32,355 nucleotides of DNA from positions 1 through 32,355 of the forward strand of contig JAJRTE010000154.1 in NCBI GenBank assembly GCA_024278455.1, read 5' to 3'. The stretch is from Myxococcota bacterium. Its GTDB lineage: Bacteria > Myxococcota_A > UBA796 > JAJRTE01. Of this stretch, positions 14,049 to 23,500 are shown piece after piece (within the stretch, counting starts at the first letter, position 1; each line of letters starts with the position of its first letter). The position numbers and the translations under genes are program-made. The notes beneath the pieces were generated by a model. The model had not been told where the DNA came from. It searched no databases and was given only the letters and a program-made list of their open reading frames with translations.

Positions 14049-16694
14049 TCAAGATTCCCGCTGGCGTATCGACGCAGGCGACGGGGCCTCCGCGGCTGCC
14101 CGGAACCCGCTGCTCCGCGCCGGCACACCGCTCCAGCCGGGCCCGCCAGCATCGAGGCCCCGGAAAAAGGCCCCCATCGCCCGCAGCACGACTCGAGCAG
14201 GCGCTGCCACAGGTGTCACCGGGGCAACGGCATCGAGAAACAGCCGTCCGTATGACTTGGAGACGATTCTCGAGTCCAACACGAGGACCACCCCCCTGTC
14301 CTCCCTGTGGCGAATCAACCGGCCAAAGCCCTGCTTGAATTGCAGCACGGCCTCGGGCAGCGAGATCTCCCTGAACGGGTCCCCGCCCCTGGCGGCAACG
14401 CTCTCGGCACGCGCCACCTGGATGGGGTCGGACGGGACCTGGAACGGAAGCCTCGTGATGGCCACCAGCCGCAGGGCATCCCCCTGCACGTCCACCCCCT
14501 CCCAGAAGCTGCTCGTCCCGAAGAGTACCGAGTTCGCGCCGGCCTTGAACCGGGACAACAAGCGGTGCCTCGAGTCCTCGCCCTGCCGGAGAAACGGGTA
14601 GGGGAGCGACCCGCGTTCCTGCAACGCTCCAAAGATGTCGTTCATGAGATGGTACGACGTGAACAGGATGAACGCCCCACCGCCAGCCAGCGCGACGGCC
14701 TCCTCGAGCACCTCGACCAGGCTCTCGCGAAACCCGGGCCCCCTCGGGTCTGGCACATCGGTCGGTATGGCCAGCATGGCCTGCCTGCCCATGTCGAACG
14801 AGGTCGGGATCGTCTTCTCGATGCGGCGGCCGGCCGGAACCGCTTCCAGCCCCACGCGCCGATTGAAGTAGTCGAACCGCCCCACCACGCTCAACGTCGC
14901 CGACGTCAACACCACGGTTTTCATCGGCTCGAACACCGTCTCACGGACCCATTTCGAAACGTCGACCGGAGCGGTACACAGCGCGGCTCGCGGCTTGCTC
15001 GAGGCGACCTTCTCCAACTCGAACCAGCGCACGCGGTTGTCATCATGCTCGAGAAACGCGCGCAACCGCCCGGAGGCGGCGGCCAGCTTGCCCCGTATGG
15101 TGGCCAGCTCGAGTCTCAGGTGGGATTCGGCCTGGCGAAACGTTTCGGGGAGCGCTTTCCATGCGTCGAGCACCATGTCGATTGCGCCAGCGAGCAGGGA
15201 CATGGCCCCCTGGAGGTCCTCGAGCCGGGGCCGGATGGTGTCACGCCAGGCGGCGGTGGACTCGAACGCCTCGTCGACGCGGACCTGCTGGCCGAAACGA
15301 CCGCCTCGAACCCGGTCGCCGGCCAGGAGTTCCAGTGCGACCTCCTGGAACGTGGAGCGGACCTGCCGGCGCAACTGCTCCGCCCGGGGCACGAGATGCC
15401 GATCCAGGATCTCCTCCACGCGCTCACTGCCGTCCACCTCGCGAAGCCTCGAAAACAGCAACGGGACGACACTCTTCCAGGCGTGCCGCTTTCCCCGCTG
15501 GTCCGCCGCGGGCACGTGGAGACGATTCAGCAGCCGCGCCAGCGCCAGGCTGGAGACCGTGCCGCTCGCGAACGATGTGGCGACCTCCTCCAGGTGGTGC
15601 GCCTCGTCGAGAACGATCCTGTGGCACGGCGGCAACACGATGGCCCGCTTGTAGTCCCCGGTTTCGAATCGCACCTCGAGGTCGGCCATCAGCAAGTGCT
15701 GGTTGGCGATGAGGATGTGCGCCCCCGATGCTTCTCGCCTGGCCCTGAAGTAGAAGCAATCGTCGTAGTGGGGACACTTCACCCGTGTACAGGTCGATTC
15801 GTCCGCGGCTATCGTTTCCCAAAGGTCATTGGGGAGGGGAAACCCGATCTCGGACCGTTCCCCGGTCCTCGTCTTCGCGGCCCACGCCTCGAGCGTCTCG
15901 AGGGCTTCGTTGAAAGCGTTGTCGAACAGGTCCCCTTGCCGCCGGTGGTAGGTATGCTTGCGCAGGCACAGGTAGTTCCCCCGCCCCTTCAACATGGCCA
16001 CGCGAAGACCCTCGAAGCCCGGCAGGGAGGTCACCTGGGGACAATCCTTGTTGTACAGTTGCTCCTGCAGGTTGATGGTCCTCGTGGCGATCACCACGGC
16101 AGAATCGTTCGCCAGCGCGCAGGCCGCCGCGGGAACCAGGTAGGCCAGAGACTTGCCCGTTCCCGTCCCGGCCTCCACCACCGCGATCTTGTGGTCGTTG
16201 AACGCCTCGAGAACCATGCGGGCCATCTCGAGCTGCCCGGGGCGGTATTCGAACCCCGGCATGGTGCGGGAAAACGACCCGCCGGCGCCGAGCGATTCCG
16301 CTACCTCCTCGAGAGTCACTCGAATCTCCGGGCGGGCGACGAACGGCTTGACAACCTGGAGCACCTGGTCGACGTCGTTGTCCACGATGAGAAACCCGAC
16401 GCCACGGTCGCTGAACTGGGCGGCGAGGGCGACATCGGGGTCTGATGGCACGAGCTGTCCCGAAGGGTGGTTGTGGATCACCACGTCGCCTTGCCGGGCA
16501 ACCTCGAGGATCGCCGGGACCGCGTGGCTGTTGCCCCGGCACAGGGCCTCCACGGACTGGACCTTCCCGGTGGCTGAACCGGGATGTCCCACGAAAAACA
16601 CCTCGTTGCCGCCATGGTCCTGGATTTCCCGGCGCAAGGCTGCTCGAGCCGGCGCCACGAAGAACGCCCCGGCAGATTCGGTGCAAATGGCCAT
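14049..16694 (-). CDS. JAB/MPN domain fused to a DinG/XPD-type iron-sulfur helicase
   Basis: 881 residues from the ATG at 16694 (weak AGGA upstream; a TTG at 16718 is possible). Residues 1-115 form a prokaryotic JAB metalloprotease-type domain: E31 in GGNEVFFVG and the complete JAMM motif HNHPSGQLVPSDPD (H74, H76, S84, D87), as in RadC-type proteins. Residues ~145-850 are a DinG-family superfamily-2 helicase: Walker A EAGTGTGKS (174-182), four cysteines at about 243, 302, 307 and 313 placed to hold a 4Fe-4S cluster, DEAH at 363-366, then TSATLS, GTSSFWEGVDVQGD and a GFGRLIRH motif VI. It probably unwinds DNA or D-/R-loops; the JAB domain may cleave a peptide or isopeptide bond or be structural. 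The last ~40 residues are Ala/Arg/Pro-rich. Confidence 0.88.
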   Translation of the reverse strand: MAICTESAGAFFVAPARAALRREIQDHGGNEVFFVGHPGSATGKVQSVEALCRGNSHAVPAILEVARQGDVVIHNHPSGQLVPSDPDVALAAQFSDRGVGFLIVDNDVDQVLQVVKPFVARPEIRVTLEEVAESLGAGGSFSRTMPGFEYRPGQLEMARMVLEAFNDHKIAVVEAGTGTGKSLAYLVPAAACALANDSAVVIATRTINLQEQLYNKDCPQVTSLPGFEGLRVAMLKGRGNYLCLRKHTYHRRQGDLFDNAFNEALETLEAWAAKTRTGERSEIGFPLPNDLWETIAADESTCTRVKCPHYDDCFYFRARREASGAHILIANQHLLMADLEVRFETGDYKRAIVLPPCHRIVLDEAHHLEEVATSFASGTVSSLALARLLNRLHVPAADQRGKRHAWKSVVPLLFSRLREVDGSERVEEILDRHLVPRAEQLRRQVRSTFQEVALELLAGDRVRGGRFGQQVRVDEAFESTAAWRDTIRPRLEDLQGAMSLLAGAIDMVLDAWKALPETFRQAESHLRLELATIRGKLAAASGRLRAFLEHDDNRVRWFELEKVASSKPRAALCTAPVDVSKWVRETVFEPMKTVVLTSATLSVVGRFDYFNRRVGLEAVPAGRRIEKTIPTSFDMGRQAMLAIPTDVPDPRGPGFRESLVEVLEEAVALAGGGAFILFTSYHLMNDIFGALQERGSLPYPFLRQGEDSRHRLLSRFKAGANSVLFGTSSFWEGVDVQGDALRLVAITRLPFQVPSDPIQVARAESVAARGGDPFREISLPEAVLQFKQGFGRLIRHREDRGVVLVLDSRIVSKSYGRLFLDAVAPVTPVAAPARVVLRAMGAFFRGLDAGGPGWSGVPARSSGFRAAAEAPSPASIRQRES

Positions 16695-16764
16695 CGATGG
16701 TCGGTTCCTGTGTGTCAAGCGCGTCTGTCACCTGGAATGGGTGGCACCACTATCGCCCCGCCTT

Positions 16765-16782
16765 CCAGGTTCGTCAACCTGG
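16765..16782. other. 7-bp perfect hairpin between the FHA regulator and the helicase gene
   Basis: CCAGGTT-cgtc-AACCTGG lies in the 137-bp gap. There is no T-run after it on either strand, so it is not a standard terminator; it could attenuate or process the transcript. Confidence 0.4.
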
Positions 16783-16831
16783 ACCGACGAGGTTGCCGGC
16801 GCAAGGACCGCTTCGAGGCGGGACACGCCGG

Positions 16832-18733
16832 CTAGACCTTCGACTGGGACACTTTCACGCCATACCGCTTCGCCAGCTTGATGGCCCATTGCTTCGAGAT
16901 GCCCATGTCCGAAGCCGCCCGGGTCAGACTGCCGGTTCTGCGAATGGCTTCCACGAGCTTCCGGCGCTTCTCCTGGTCCTCGGGGGACAGTTCGTCCTCG
17001 GACAGGGTGAACGCGATGCGAGGAGACCTGGCCGCCGGGACCCGGCGCAACAGCTTCCCGGGAAGGTGCTGGGGCAGGATTTCGTCCCCGTCCGGGCACT
17101 CGAGCATGGCCTGCACCAGGCAGTTTTCCAGCTCCCTGATGTTTCCGGGCCAGTCGTAGCGGGAGAGTTGGTCGATGGCACCGGCGCTGATGCCCCGAAT
17201 GCGCTTGGGAATCTCCTCGGAAAGGCGTCGCAGGATGTGCGCGGCCAACTCCGGGATGTCCTCGCTGCGCTCCCGCAATGGGGGCAGCGTCAAGGTAATC
17301 CGGCTCAGGCGGAAGTAGAGATCGTCCCGGATACTCTCGGGAACGGTGTCGCCGTCCCGGGCCTTGGCTGTTGCTGCGACGATACGGACGTTCACCTTGA
17401 CTTCGGCCGTTCCACCAAGTCGATAGAGCCTCTTGCTCTCGAGCACGTCGAGGATCTTCGCCTGCTGAGCCAAGGGCATGTCCCCGATCTCGTCCAGGAA
17501 CAAGGTCCCGCCGTCGGCGAGTTCGAACTTGCCCTTCTTGCCTTTCGGGTTGGCATTGGCGATACCGCTCTTCGGTGCATACCCGAAAAGTTCGCTCTCG
17601 ATCAGCGTCTCCGGAATCGCCGCGCAGTTGACCGGGACGAAGGGTCCCTTGCTCCGTGGCGAATTCCGGTGAATCTCCCGTGCGAGCATGGTCTTGCCGG
17701 TCCCGGTCTCCCCGAGCAGCAACACGGGGAGATGGGTCTGCGCAATGGACCGAAGCCGCTCCTTGATCCGCTGCATGCGCTCTGTGCCCCCAAAGACCGG
17801 GGAGCCGGTGGCGGTCTCGAGCGCCAGGGTTCGGCGCCGAACGAGATCCTGCTCGAGCGCGTTCGCGATAGCTGTTCCGGCGAATATTCCCAAGAAGGAC
17901 AGGAACTTGAGGTCGTTCTCGCTGTAGGCGTCGGCTCGCTCCCGGTCGTCGGCGTAGATGATGCCGACCGGGCGGCCCTGGGCGAGCAACGGGCAGCACA
18001 TGGCTGAACGGACTCGAGCACGCACCATCGTTGCCGGAGGGACCGGGGAGGAGGTGTCGTTCTGGGCGTCCCCGGTGATAAACGCCCGTCCCTTTTCCAT
18101 GACCCATGCGACAAGCTGCCTGCTCCGCCGGAAGTCCTCGCGCGTTTCCCCCAGGCCAGTCCACGACTCCTCGAACTTCCACTGGTCTCCAACCGGGTCG
18201 TACACGCCGACATACGCCCGTTCGGGCTGGACGGTACTGAACACGACGCGGAGGATCCGCTCGAGCAGCTCCGATATCTCCGACGACTCGGCGATGACCT
18301 CGCCGAGCTGCAAGAGCAACGCGAGTCGCTGGTCCGCCGGAGACAGGATCCGCACATCGTCGCGCCATCCGGCGCGAGCGGCCAACATGGTGGGATGGAT
18401 CGAACGGACCACCTCGGACGGGCAGTCCTCCCCGGGTTCCTCCACCAGGTAGCGCAGCTTGACCTCTCCCAGGGATACATCGTCGCCGTCATGCAAGAGG
18501 CAGGGGGCGAGCGGCTCGAGGCGTCTTCCATTCACCCAGGTTCCGTTGCGGCTCCCCAGGTCTTTGATCGCATACCCGCCCGGGGTCTTGATGACCTCCG
18601 CATGCTTCCTGGAGATCGACGCGCTCTCGTTGGGCAGGATGATGTCCTGGTCCAGGCTGCGGCCGACATGGACAGTATCATTCCGCAGGGGGTAGACGTG
18701 GCGCCGCGGGCCGACAAGTACCAGGTATGGCAT
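16832..18733 (-). CDS. FHA-GAF-AAA+ regulator of NtrC type lacking the GAFTGA loop
   Basis: 633 residues from the ATG at 18733 with AGGAG at 6 nt. Order: FHA domain (about 1-97: HVGRS, SRKHAEV, DLGSRNGTWVNGR), which binds phosphothreonine; GAF domain (about 145-295: AYVGVYDP, CCPLLAQGRPVGIIYADDR); AAA+ domain (about 310-545) with Walker A GETGTGKT (341-348), Walker B TLFLDEIGD, sensor FRLSR and WPGNIRELE; C-terminal HTH (about 585-633: TRAASDMGISKQWAIKLA). Between ELFGY and GKFELADGG the usual GAFTGA loop is replaced by APKSGIANANPKGKK. Without that loop contact with sigma-54 is unlikely, so it may regulate by another route. Input would be a Ser/Thr kinase signal, but no kinase is present in this window. 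Confidence 0.88.
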   Translation of the reverse strand: MPYLVLVGPRRHVYPLRNDTVHVGRSLDQDIILPNESASISRKHAEVIKTPGGYAIKDLGSRNGTWVNGRRLEPLAPCLLHDGDDVSLGEVKLRYLVEEPGEDCPSEVVRSIHPTMLAARAGWRDDVRILSPADQRLALLLQLGEVIAESSEISELLERILRVVFSTVQPERAYVGVYDPVGDQWKFEESWTGLGETREDFRRSRQLVAWVMEKGRAFITGDAQNDTSSPVPPATMVRARVRSAMCCPLLAQGRPVGIIYADDRERADAYSENDLKFLSFLGIFAGTAIANALEQDLVRRRTLALETATGSPVFGGTERMQRIKERLRSIAQTHLPVLLLGETGTGKTMLAREIHRNSPRSKGPFVPVNCAAIPETLIESELFGYAPKSGIANANPKGKKGKFELADGGTLFLDEIGDMPLAQQAKILDVLESKRLYRLGGTAEVKVNVRIVAATAKARDGDTVPESIRDDLYFRLSRITLTLPPLRERSEDIPELAAHILRRLSEEIPKRIRGISAGAIDQLSRYDWPGNIRELENCLVQAMLECPDGDEILPQHLPGKLLRRVPAARSPRIAFTLSEDELSPEDQEKRRKLVEAIRRTGSLTRAASDMGISKQWAIKLAKRYGVKVSQSKV

Positions 18734-19040
18734 GCGCTGCTCCTGGAATTACCCGGGATTCCATAAAGTGGGTGGACGCCCTTCGTGTTCCTGGACCATG
18801 TTGCCGCAGGTGTCGCCGGGCATTGCGGTCCCGTTGCCGCCCCGCATGACACCCACGAAACGGGGACCACCTAAGACGCCGGCCGCTGCCTTGCAAGCAG
18901 CCAACTGTACGCTCGAAGGACTCGGGCCGAGCCTGAATGGATTGTACCACCGCGGCCAGGGTGCCTGTCAAGATGCTCGAAAATCGAGGCGTTGTGCCTG
19001 CTGGAAGGGAGGGCAAAGGGCGCACGCCGGCTCGCCCGGG
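18734..19040. other. Intergenic region between two minus-strand genes
   Basis: Holds the candidate promoter at 18941-18971 and otherwise no recognisable gene. Reading frames across it are long only because of high GC. Confidence 0.5.
18941..18971 (-). promoter_or_regulatory. Candidate promoter of the FHA-AAA+ regulator
   Basis: Minus strand TTGACA (18971-18966) and TACAAT (18946-18941) are both close to consensus. The 19-bp spacer is at the long limit. The leader would be about 200 nt. Confidence 0.45.
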
Positions 19041-20132
19041 CTACTCGTCCCCGGCGGTCAGTTGCCTGCGGCGTGTCATGCGCCGCCGGATCATCATGCC
19101 GCCGACCACCAGGCCGGCCGCAACGGTGATGGCCGCCCACACGCCCCGGTAGTCCAGGGGAATCGCGGCACTGCCTTCCGGCACCGGCGGTGTGTCGGGG
19201 TCGACATACTGGTACAGCCGGTCCATGGCCGGCGTGGGCACCGCGGTGGCTCGAGCAAGTGCCCAGAATTCATCGGCGATCTGCTTCATCTCGTCTCGAG
19301 CCACGTTCGCGTGCCGGGCCAGGGCTATCTTGGCCCACTTGGAGTCCAGCAGGCGCCTGGTCCAGGCCACCAGGACCGGCTCGGGAACCCACTCGAACGC
19401 CCGCAGTGGCGTGGGGGTGACCGGGATGTCCAGCGCGCGCAAGACCTTGAAACCTTCCCGAACCGCGCAGACGGCGAGCAGAATTCCATCTCGAGTGTTG
19501 GCGAGCCGGTAGTTGTCCCCGCCGGCCAGGTACAGCGCGTTGGCCAGCGGACTGATGATCGCGGCATGGGTCTTGAGCCAGGCGTCGATGTTGTCCGAAA
19601 AGACGACCTGGATACCGGCGCTCTCGAAGGCGTCGGCGATGCGGCGGAGGCGCGGTGTCATCTGTCCATCCAGTTCCCCCAACGTGATCGACGACCTGCC
19701 CTGGCCTCGCCCGCAAAGGTAGTGGACGACCTTCCCCTCGAGGTAGCCGGCGGCATTGCCGAAGCCCATGAGGACCCTTTCCGCGCCGAGTGCGTCAGCG
19801 TAGTCGTCAGGGCCGGCGGCGTTGTTGCCCAGGAACAGGACATCCGGGATGTTCTTCGCCTCGGCCAGCGCCGGCAAGACCGAAGCGACCTGGTTCTTGC
19901 GCAGCGCGACAATGGCCAGGTCGAACGCCGCATCGGCCTCGAGCTGCTCGATCACCTGGACCTTGGTGATGGTGAAATGGTAGGTGGCCATGTCCTCGAG
20001 CAGGATGCCGTGCTTCTCGAGGTCCTTGAGCCGTTCGCCTCGAGCCAGCAGGGTGACATCGTGGCCGGCCTCCTGGAGCCAGGCCCCGTACAGACTCCCC
20101 ACCACTCCTGCGCCGTAGACCAGGATTCTCAT
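19041..20132 (-). CDS. Ketopantoate-reductase-like (PanE/ApbA family) protein with C-terminal membrane segment
   Basis: 363 residues from the ATG at 20132 with GGAGG at 8 nt. The N-terminus is a Rossmann NAD(P) site, MRILVYGAGVVGSLYGAWL (GxGxxG), followed by LLARGERLKDLEKHGILLE and the family's 'FLGNNAAG' strand. The helical C-terminal domain has DNIDAWLKTHAAIISPLANA, which includes the conserved lysine region. Family members reduce ketopantoate to pantoate in coenzyme A synthesis, but many paralogues act on other 2-oxo acids, and the classical KxxxN context is only partly kept, so I give no symbol. It is longer than PanE (about 300) because of a final GVWAAITVAAGLVVGGMMI membrane segment and a RRRMTRRR tail, which would tether it to the inner membrane. 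No other pantothenate genes are nearby. Confidence 0.78.
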   Translation of the reverse strand: MRILVYGAGVVGSLYGAWLQEAGHDVTLLARGERLKDLEKHGILLEDMATYHFTITKVQVIEQLEADAAFDLAIVALRKNQVASVLPALAEAKNIPDVLFLGNNAAGPDDYADALGAERVLMGFGNAAGYLEGKVVHYLCGRGQGRSSITLGELDGQMTPRLRRIADAFESAGIQVVFSDNIDAWLKTHAAIISPLANALYLAGGDNYRLANTRDGILLAVCAVREGFKVLRALDIPVTPTPLRAFEWVPEPVLVAWTRRLLDSKWAKIALARHANVARDEMKQIADEFWALARATAVPTPAMDRLYQYVDPDTPPVPEGSAAIPLDYRGVWAAITVAAGLVVGGMMIRRRMTRRRQLTAGDE

Positions 20133-20576
20133 CGTGTCCTCCTCCGTAAACTGATTGCGAACAGGGTCGAACCTGAATCGATGTCGATGGTCGATCCATG
20201 GTATCTTATTCGTGCCCGCCCGCAACAGGCAACCACTCTTTTTCTCCCCACCGGCCCTTTCGGCCTTTGCCGCACCGGGTTGCGAGCCGCTGAGTCGCCC
20301 GGAAGGGATCGTCCGGGACAAAATAGCGCGAAATCCCGCTCCGGGCCACAGTTCATGATCCCTTTGCGGCAGGATATGCTAAAATCCATGGCCCTCGAGG
20401 CTGGCGATTGGTCCCGTAGGCCCACGTATCGGGCCGGGCGAAGCTGTTTTCCGCCGGGCAGCAGCCGCCTGCGGGCCGGTACGAGGTCGGGATCGTTCCG
20501 AGATCGTTCCGAGATCGTTCGCCGAGACCGGATGAGGACACTGTTCCTCTTCGAGCGGCTTCGCGGAGCCGCCAGC
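20133..20576. other. Divergent regulatory region upstream of the lipoprotein operon
   Basis: 444 bp without a recognised gene. A TAAAAT box at about 20381-20386 is a possible -10 for the lipoprotein operon, without a good -35. Minus-strand TTGCCT/TAAGAT boxes near 20205-20235 may serve the reductase-like gene. A triple 11-bp repeat lies at 20491-20520. Confidence 0.45.
20491..20520. repeat. Three tandem 11-bp repeats (GATCGTTCCGA)
   Basis: Two perfect GATCGTTCCGA units (20491-20501, 20502-20512) and a partial third (GATCGTTC) lie 57 bp before the lipoprotein start. One-helical-turn spacing suits cooperative binding of a regulator on one DNA face; that function is inference. Confidence 0.6.
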
Positions 20577-23500
20577 ATGGAGGCCAGGACGTTGACCCGA
20601 TGGCATGACGCGGCGCGCGCAGGCGCCCGCCCAGCAGCCTCGTCGCAGGGAACGCGCGAAAGCACCGGACCCCTCCTCGCGAGAATCGCGACAGCCGCCG
20701 CGGTGGTGCTGGCGTGCCACGGTTGCGTGCAGGACATCGACCTTCCCGACGTCGGTCCCTGTGCCGACTACCCGGATGGCGTGTACGACTACGGAGATAT
20801 CGGCATCGGACGCTGCCTCGCCTCGCCCACCGACTTGGTGTTCTACGAGACACAGGACGCCACGGTCCTGTACGTGGTCAATTCCAATGCCTACTTGAAC
20901 TTCTCGACCGGGTCCTTGCTCCCGATCCCCTGGGACTCCCTCGGCGCGCGCCTGGACGACATCCGTGCCGCGGCAGCATCTTTCCCGAGCGATGAGGAAG
21001 CGCCGCCCGCAACCCTGTTCATCTCCGACATCGTGGACTCGAGCACCGGTGTCTACCACCTGCCCAACTTTTCGGGCAAGATGATCATCGACGGCGAGCG
21101 GCAGATGGCCTTCGTGTCCAACCGGCTCTCCATGACGACCAACCTGGCCGCCGACGACCCGGTCTACGGCATCGACCTGATCGATCCCATGGACCCGTCT
21201 CCCTACGACCTGGAGGCCGGGCGGGGGGAAGAGGGCGGGGAAGCCGCCGTCCCCGATGGCCACGACGAGATCTGGGTCCAGCACGATCCATACGGCATGG
21301 CCCTGGCCCCGCGTGACCGGTGCAACGGCATGCTCTATGTCGTCAACGAAACCACGCACAACGTCTCCGTCGTGGACACCAACCGGTTCCCCATCGACGT
21401 GCTGAACGGTGACATGGTCGGCCTGGTGACATCGGCGGAGTTCCACGACCACGGTGCTGATTCCTTCCTGGAAATGACCGACCTTGCCGTGACCGCGGGT
21501 GTGCCTGAAGACCGTTGGACGGTCAGCCTGTCCGAGGGGACCTACCGCGCCTGGTACCGCGGGGAGGGACTCGGTGACGGCGGCTCCGTCGGAATGGCGG
21601 ACAGCGGCGACGGACTCGAGTTCGTGCCCAACGCCACGTCTCCGGTTCTCAGCCCGGGCACGTCGTCTCTTTCCTGGGACATGGACGGTATCGGCCGGGT
21701 CACCATGGTGCGCTACGGCAGCAGCGGGGAGGGCTACCTCTTTCTTTACGAAGGACGCCGCTGGGATGAATCGATCGACCGGTACCGGAAACGTATCGGG
21801 ATGGCACTCTCGAGCACCAGCCTGGCCACGATCGTGGAAAAGTACGACGTGGGCGACGACGGAGACCCGGCCAATGATTTCGTGCTCGAGCCCGGCCGTG
21901 CCTTCGACAGCACGGGTACGGGCTCGCCCTGGGCCTTCGGCATGGGCTCTGCCCTGGTGATGTGGTACACCGGCGAGGACGACGATGGGATCCGGTCGCT
22001 GGCTCGAGCCATTTCCTACGACGAAGGGGTCACCTGGGAGGAGATCGCCCAGATCACCTTCGAGACCACCGGCGGAGACCCGGCACCGGCAGACGTGGTG
22101 GGGACCGAACAACTCGACGCCACCGGTTTCTTTGATACCACCCTGGAGCGCTATCGCCTGTGGTTCGTCGCCGAGGACGGGGATGCTTCCTGGCTCGCCT
22201 ACGCTGAATCCGAAGACGGCGTGGTCTTCGTCCCCGGCAACCTCGAGGGCACCGCCGGGGGACGATTGGCCCTCCCCGGAGACACAGTGGTCCGCAGCCC
22301 GTCGATCGACAAGGACGGGCGGATCCTCCGGCTCTGGTACGTCTCCGCCGCTTCCGACGACTCGAGCGACTGGACGCTGCACTACGCACGCGGCTTCGAC
22401 GGCGTCATCTGGTACCCGGTAGATCTTCCCACTGCCCTCGGCGGAGGTCAGCCATGGGAAGGCGGACCGCCGGCACCCACCATTCTCAAGTTGACTCCCG
22501 GAGACGGCATGCGTCTCGAGGGGGAATCGTTCGGGCTCGCCGCGGTCCAGTTGTCCACCCAGAGCACGGCACTCCTGCTGTCCACGGGCGCGAGCGCTAC
22601 CGACTTCTCCCTGCAATTCACCGTCCTCCTCGGGCACGTCCTCGGCGTCGGGCCGTCCGGCTCGTATCGAAGCGATACCGCCGCGTTCGACGACCCTGCC
22701 TGGGACGCCTACCGTGTCGGAGAACCGGCGATCGACTGGGCGAATCAGCAGCTCTACTATGCCGGGCGCGCCGCGAACGCGAGTGCTCGAATCGGCGTGG
22801 CAACGCCTCGAGACGCCGCCGGGCTCGCCTGGACCAACGCCGAGACCTCCCTCCCCATCGAGCCGGCCTCGAGCGGAGACGTGGGAGATCCGGAGTTCGT
22901 CCAGTACCAGGGCACGGATTACCTGTACTACACCGAGAGGCCCGGGGACGGTCCGGCCACGATTCGAATGGTCCGCCGAACGGCCGGCGACGAAGCCTGG
23001 GAACAGCCTGCCGAATGGTCGTTTCCTGCACCGGACGACGGGTCGGGTGTCAGTGCGCCGAGCGTGCTTCCACCTGGAGGCGGGGAAACATCGTGGCACT
23101 CATGGTTCACCATCGAACGGGAAGACGCCCACGAAATCGGCCACGCGGTTTCCCTGGACGGTTACTCCTGGATTCTGGACGCGGAACCGGCCCTGGGCCC
23201 CGGTTCCGGCGGCGACTGGGACGACGACCACGTGGAGGCGCCCAGCGTGATGCGTCTCGCCGACGACAGTTTCCTGATGTGGTACGCCGGCTACAACGGG
23301 ACCCACTACCGGATCGGCCTCGCCGTTTCCAGGCCGGATGCGAGCCAGGGCGAGGGGGAACGGCAGTGGAACTGGACGCGGTACACCGAAACCGGCATGC
23401 TCGACGACGGGCTGGTACTCCAGGGAGAGACGGGATGGTGGGACGCCAGCGGCGTCACCAACCCGGACGTGGTGTTCGACGAGGCGACGGGGCGGTACAT

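Noticed and set aside
14307..16445. Long plus-strand frame opposite the helicase
   Set aside because: Antisense shadow; the minus-strand frame has complete JAMM, Walker and DEAH motifs.
18732..20576. Upstream extension of the big lipoprotein frame, antisense to the reductase-like gene
   Set aside because: It is the mirror of a clear Rossmann-fold gene on the other strand; the lipoprotein signal peptide sets the start at about 20577.
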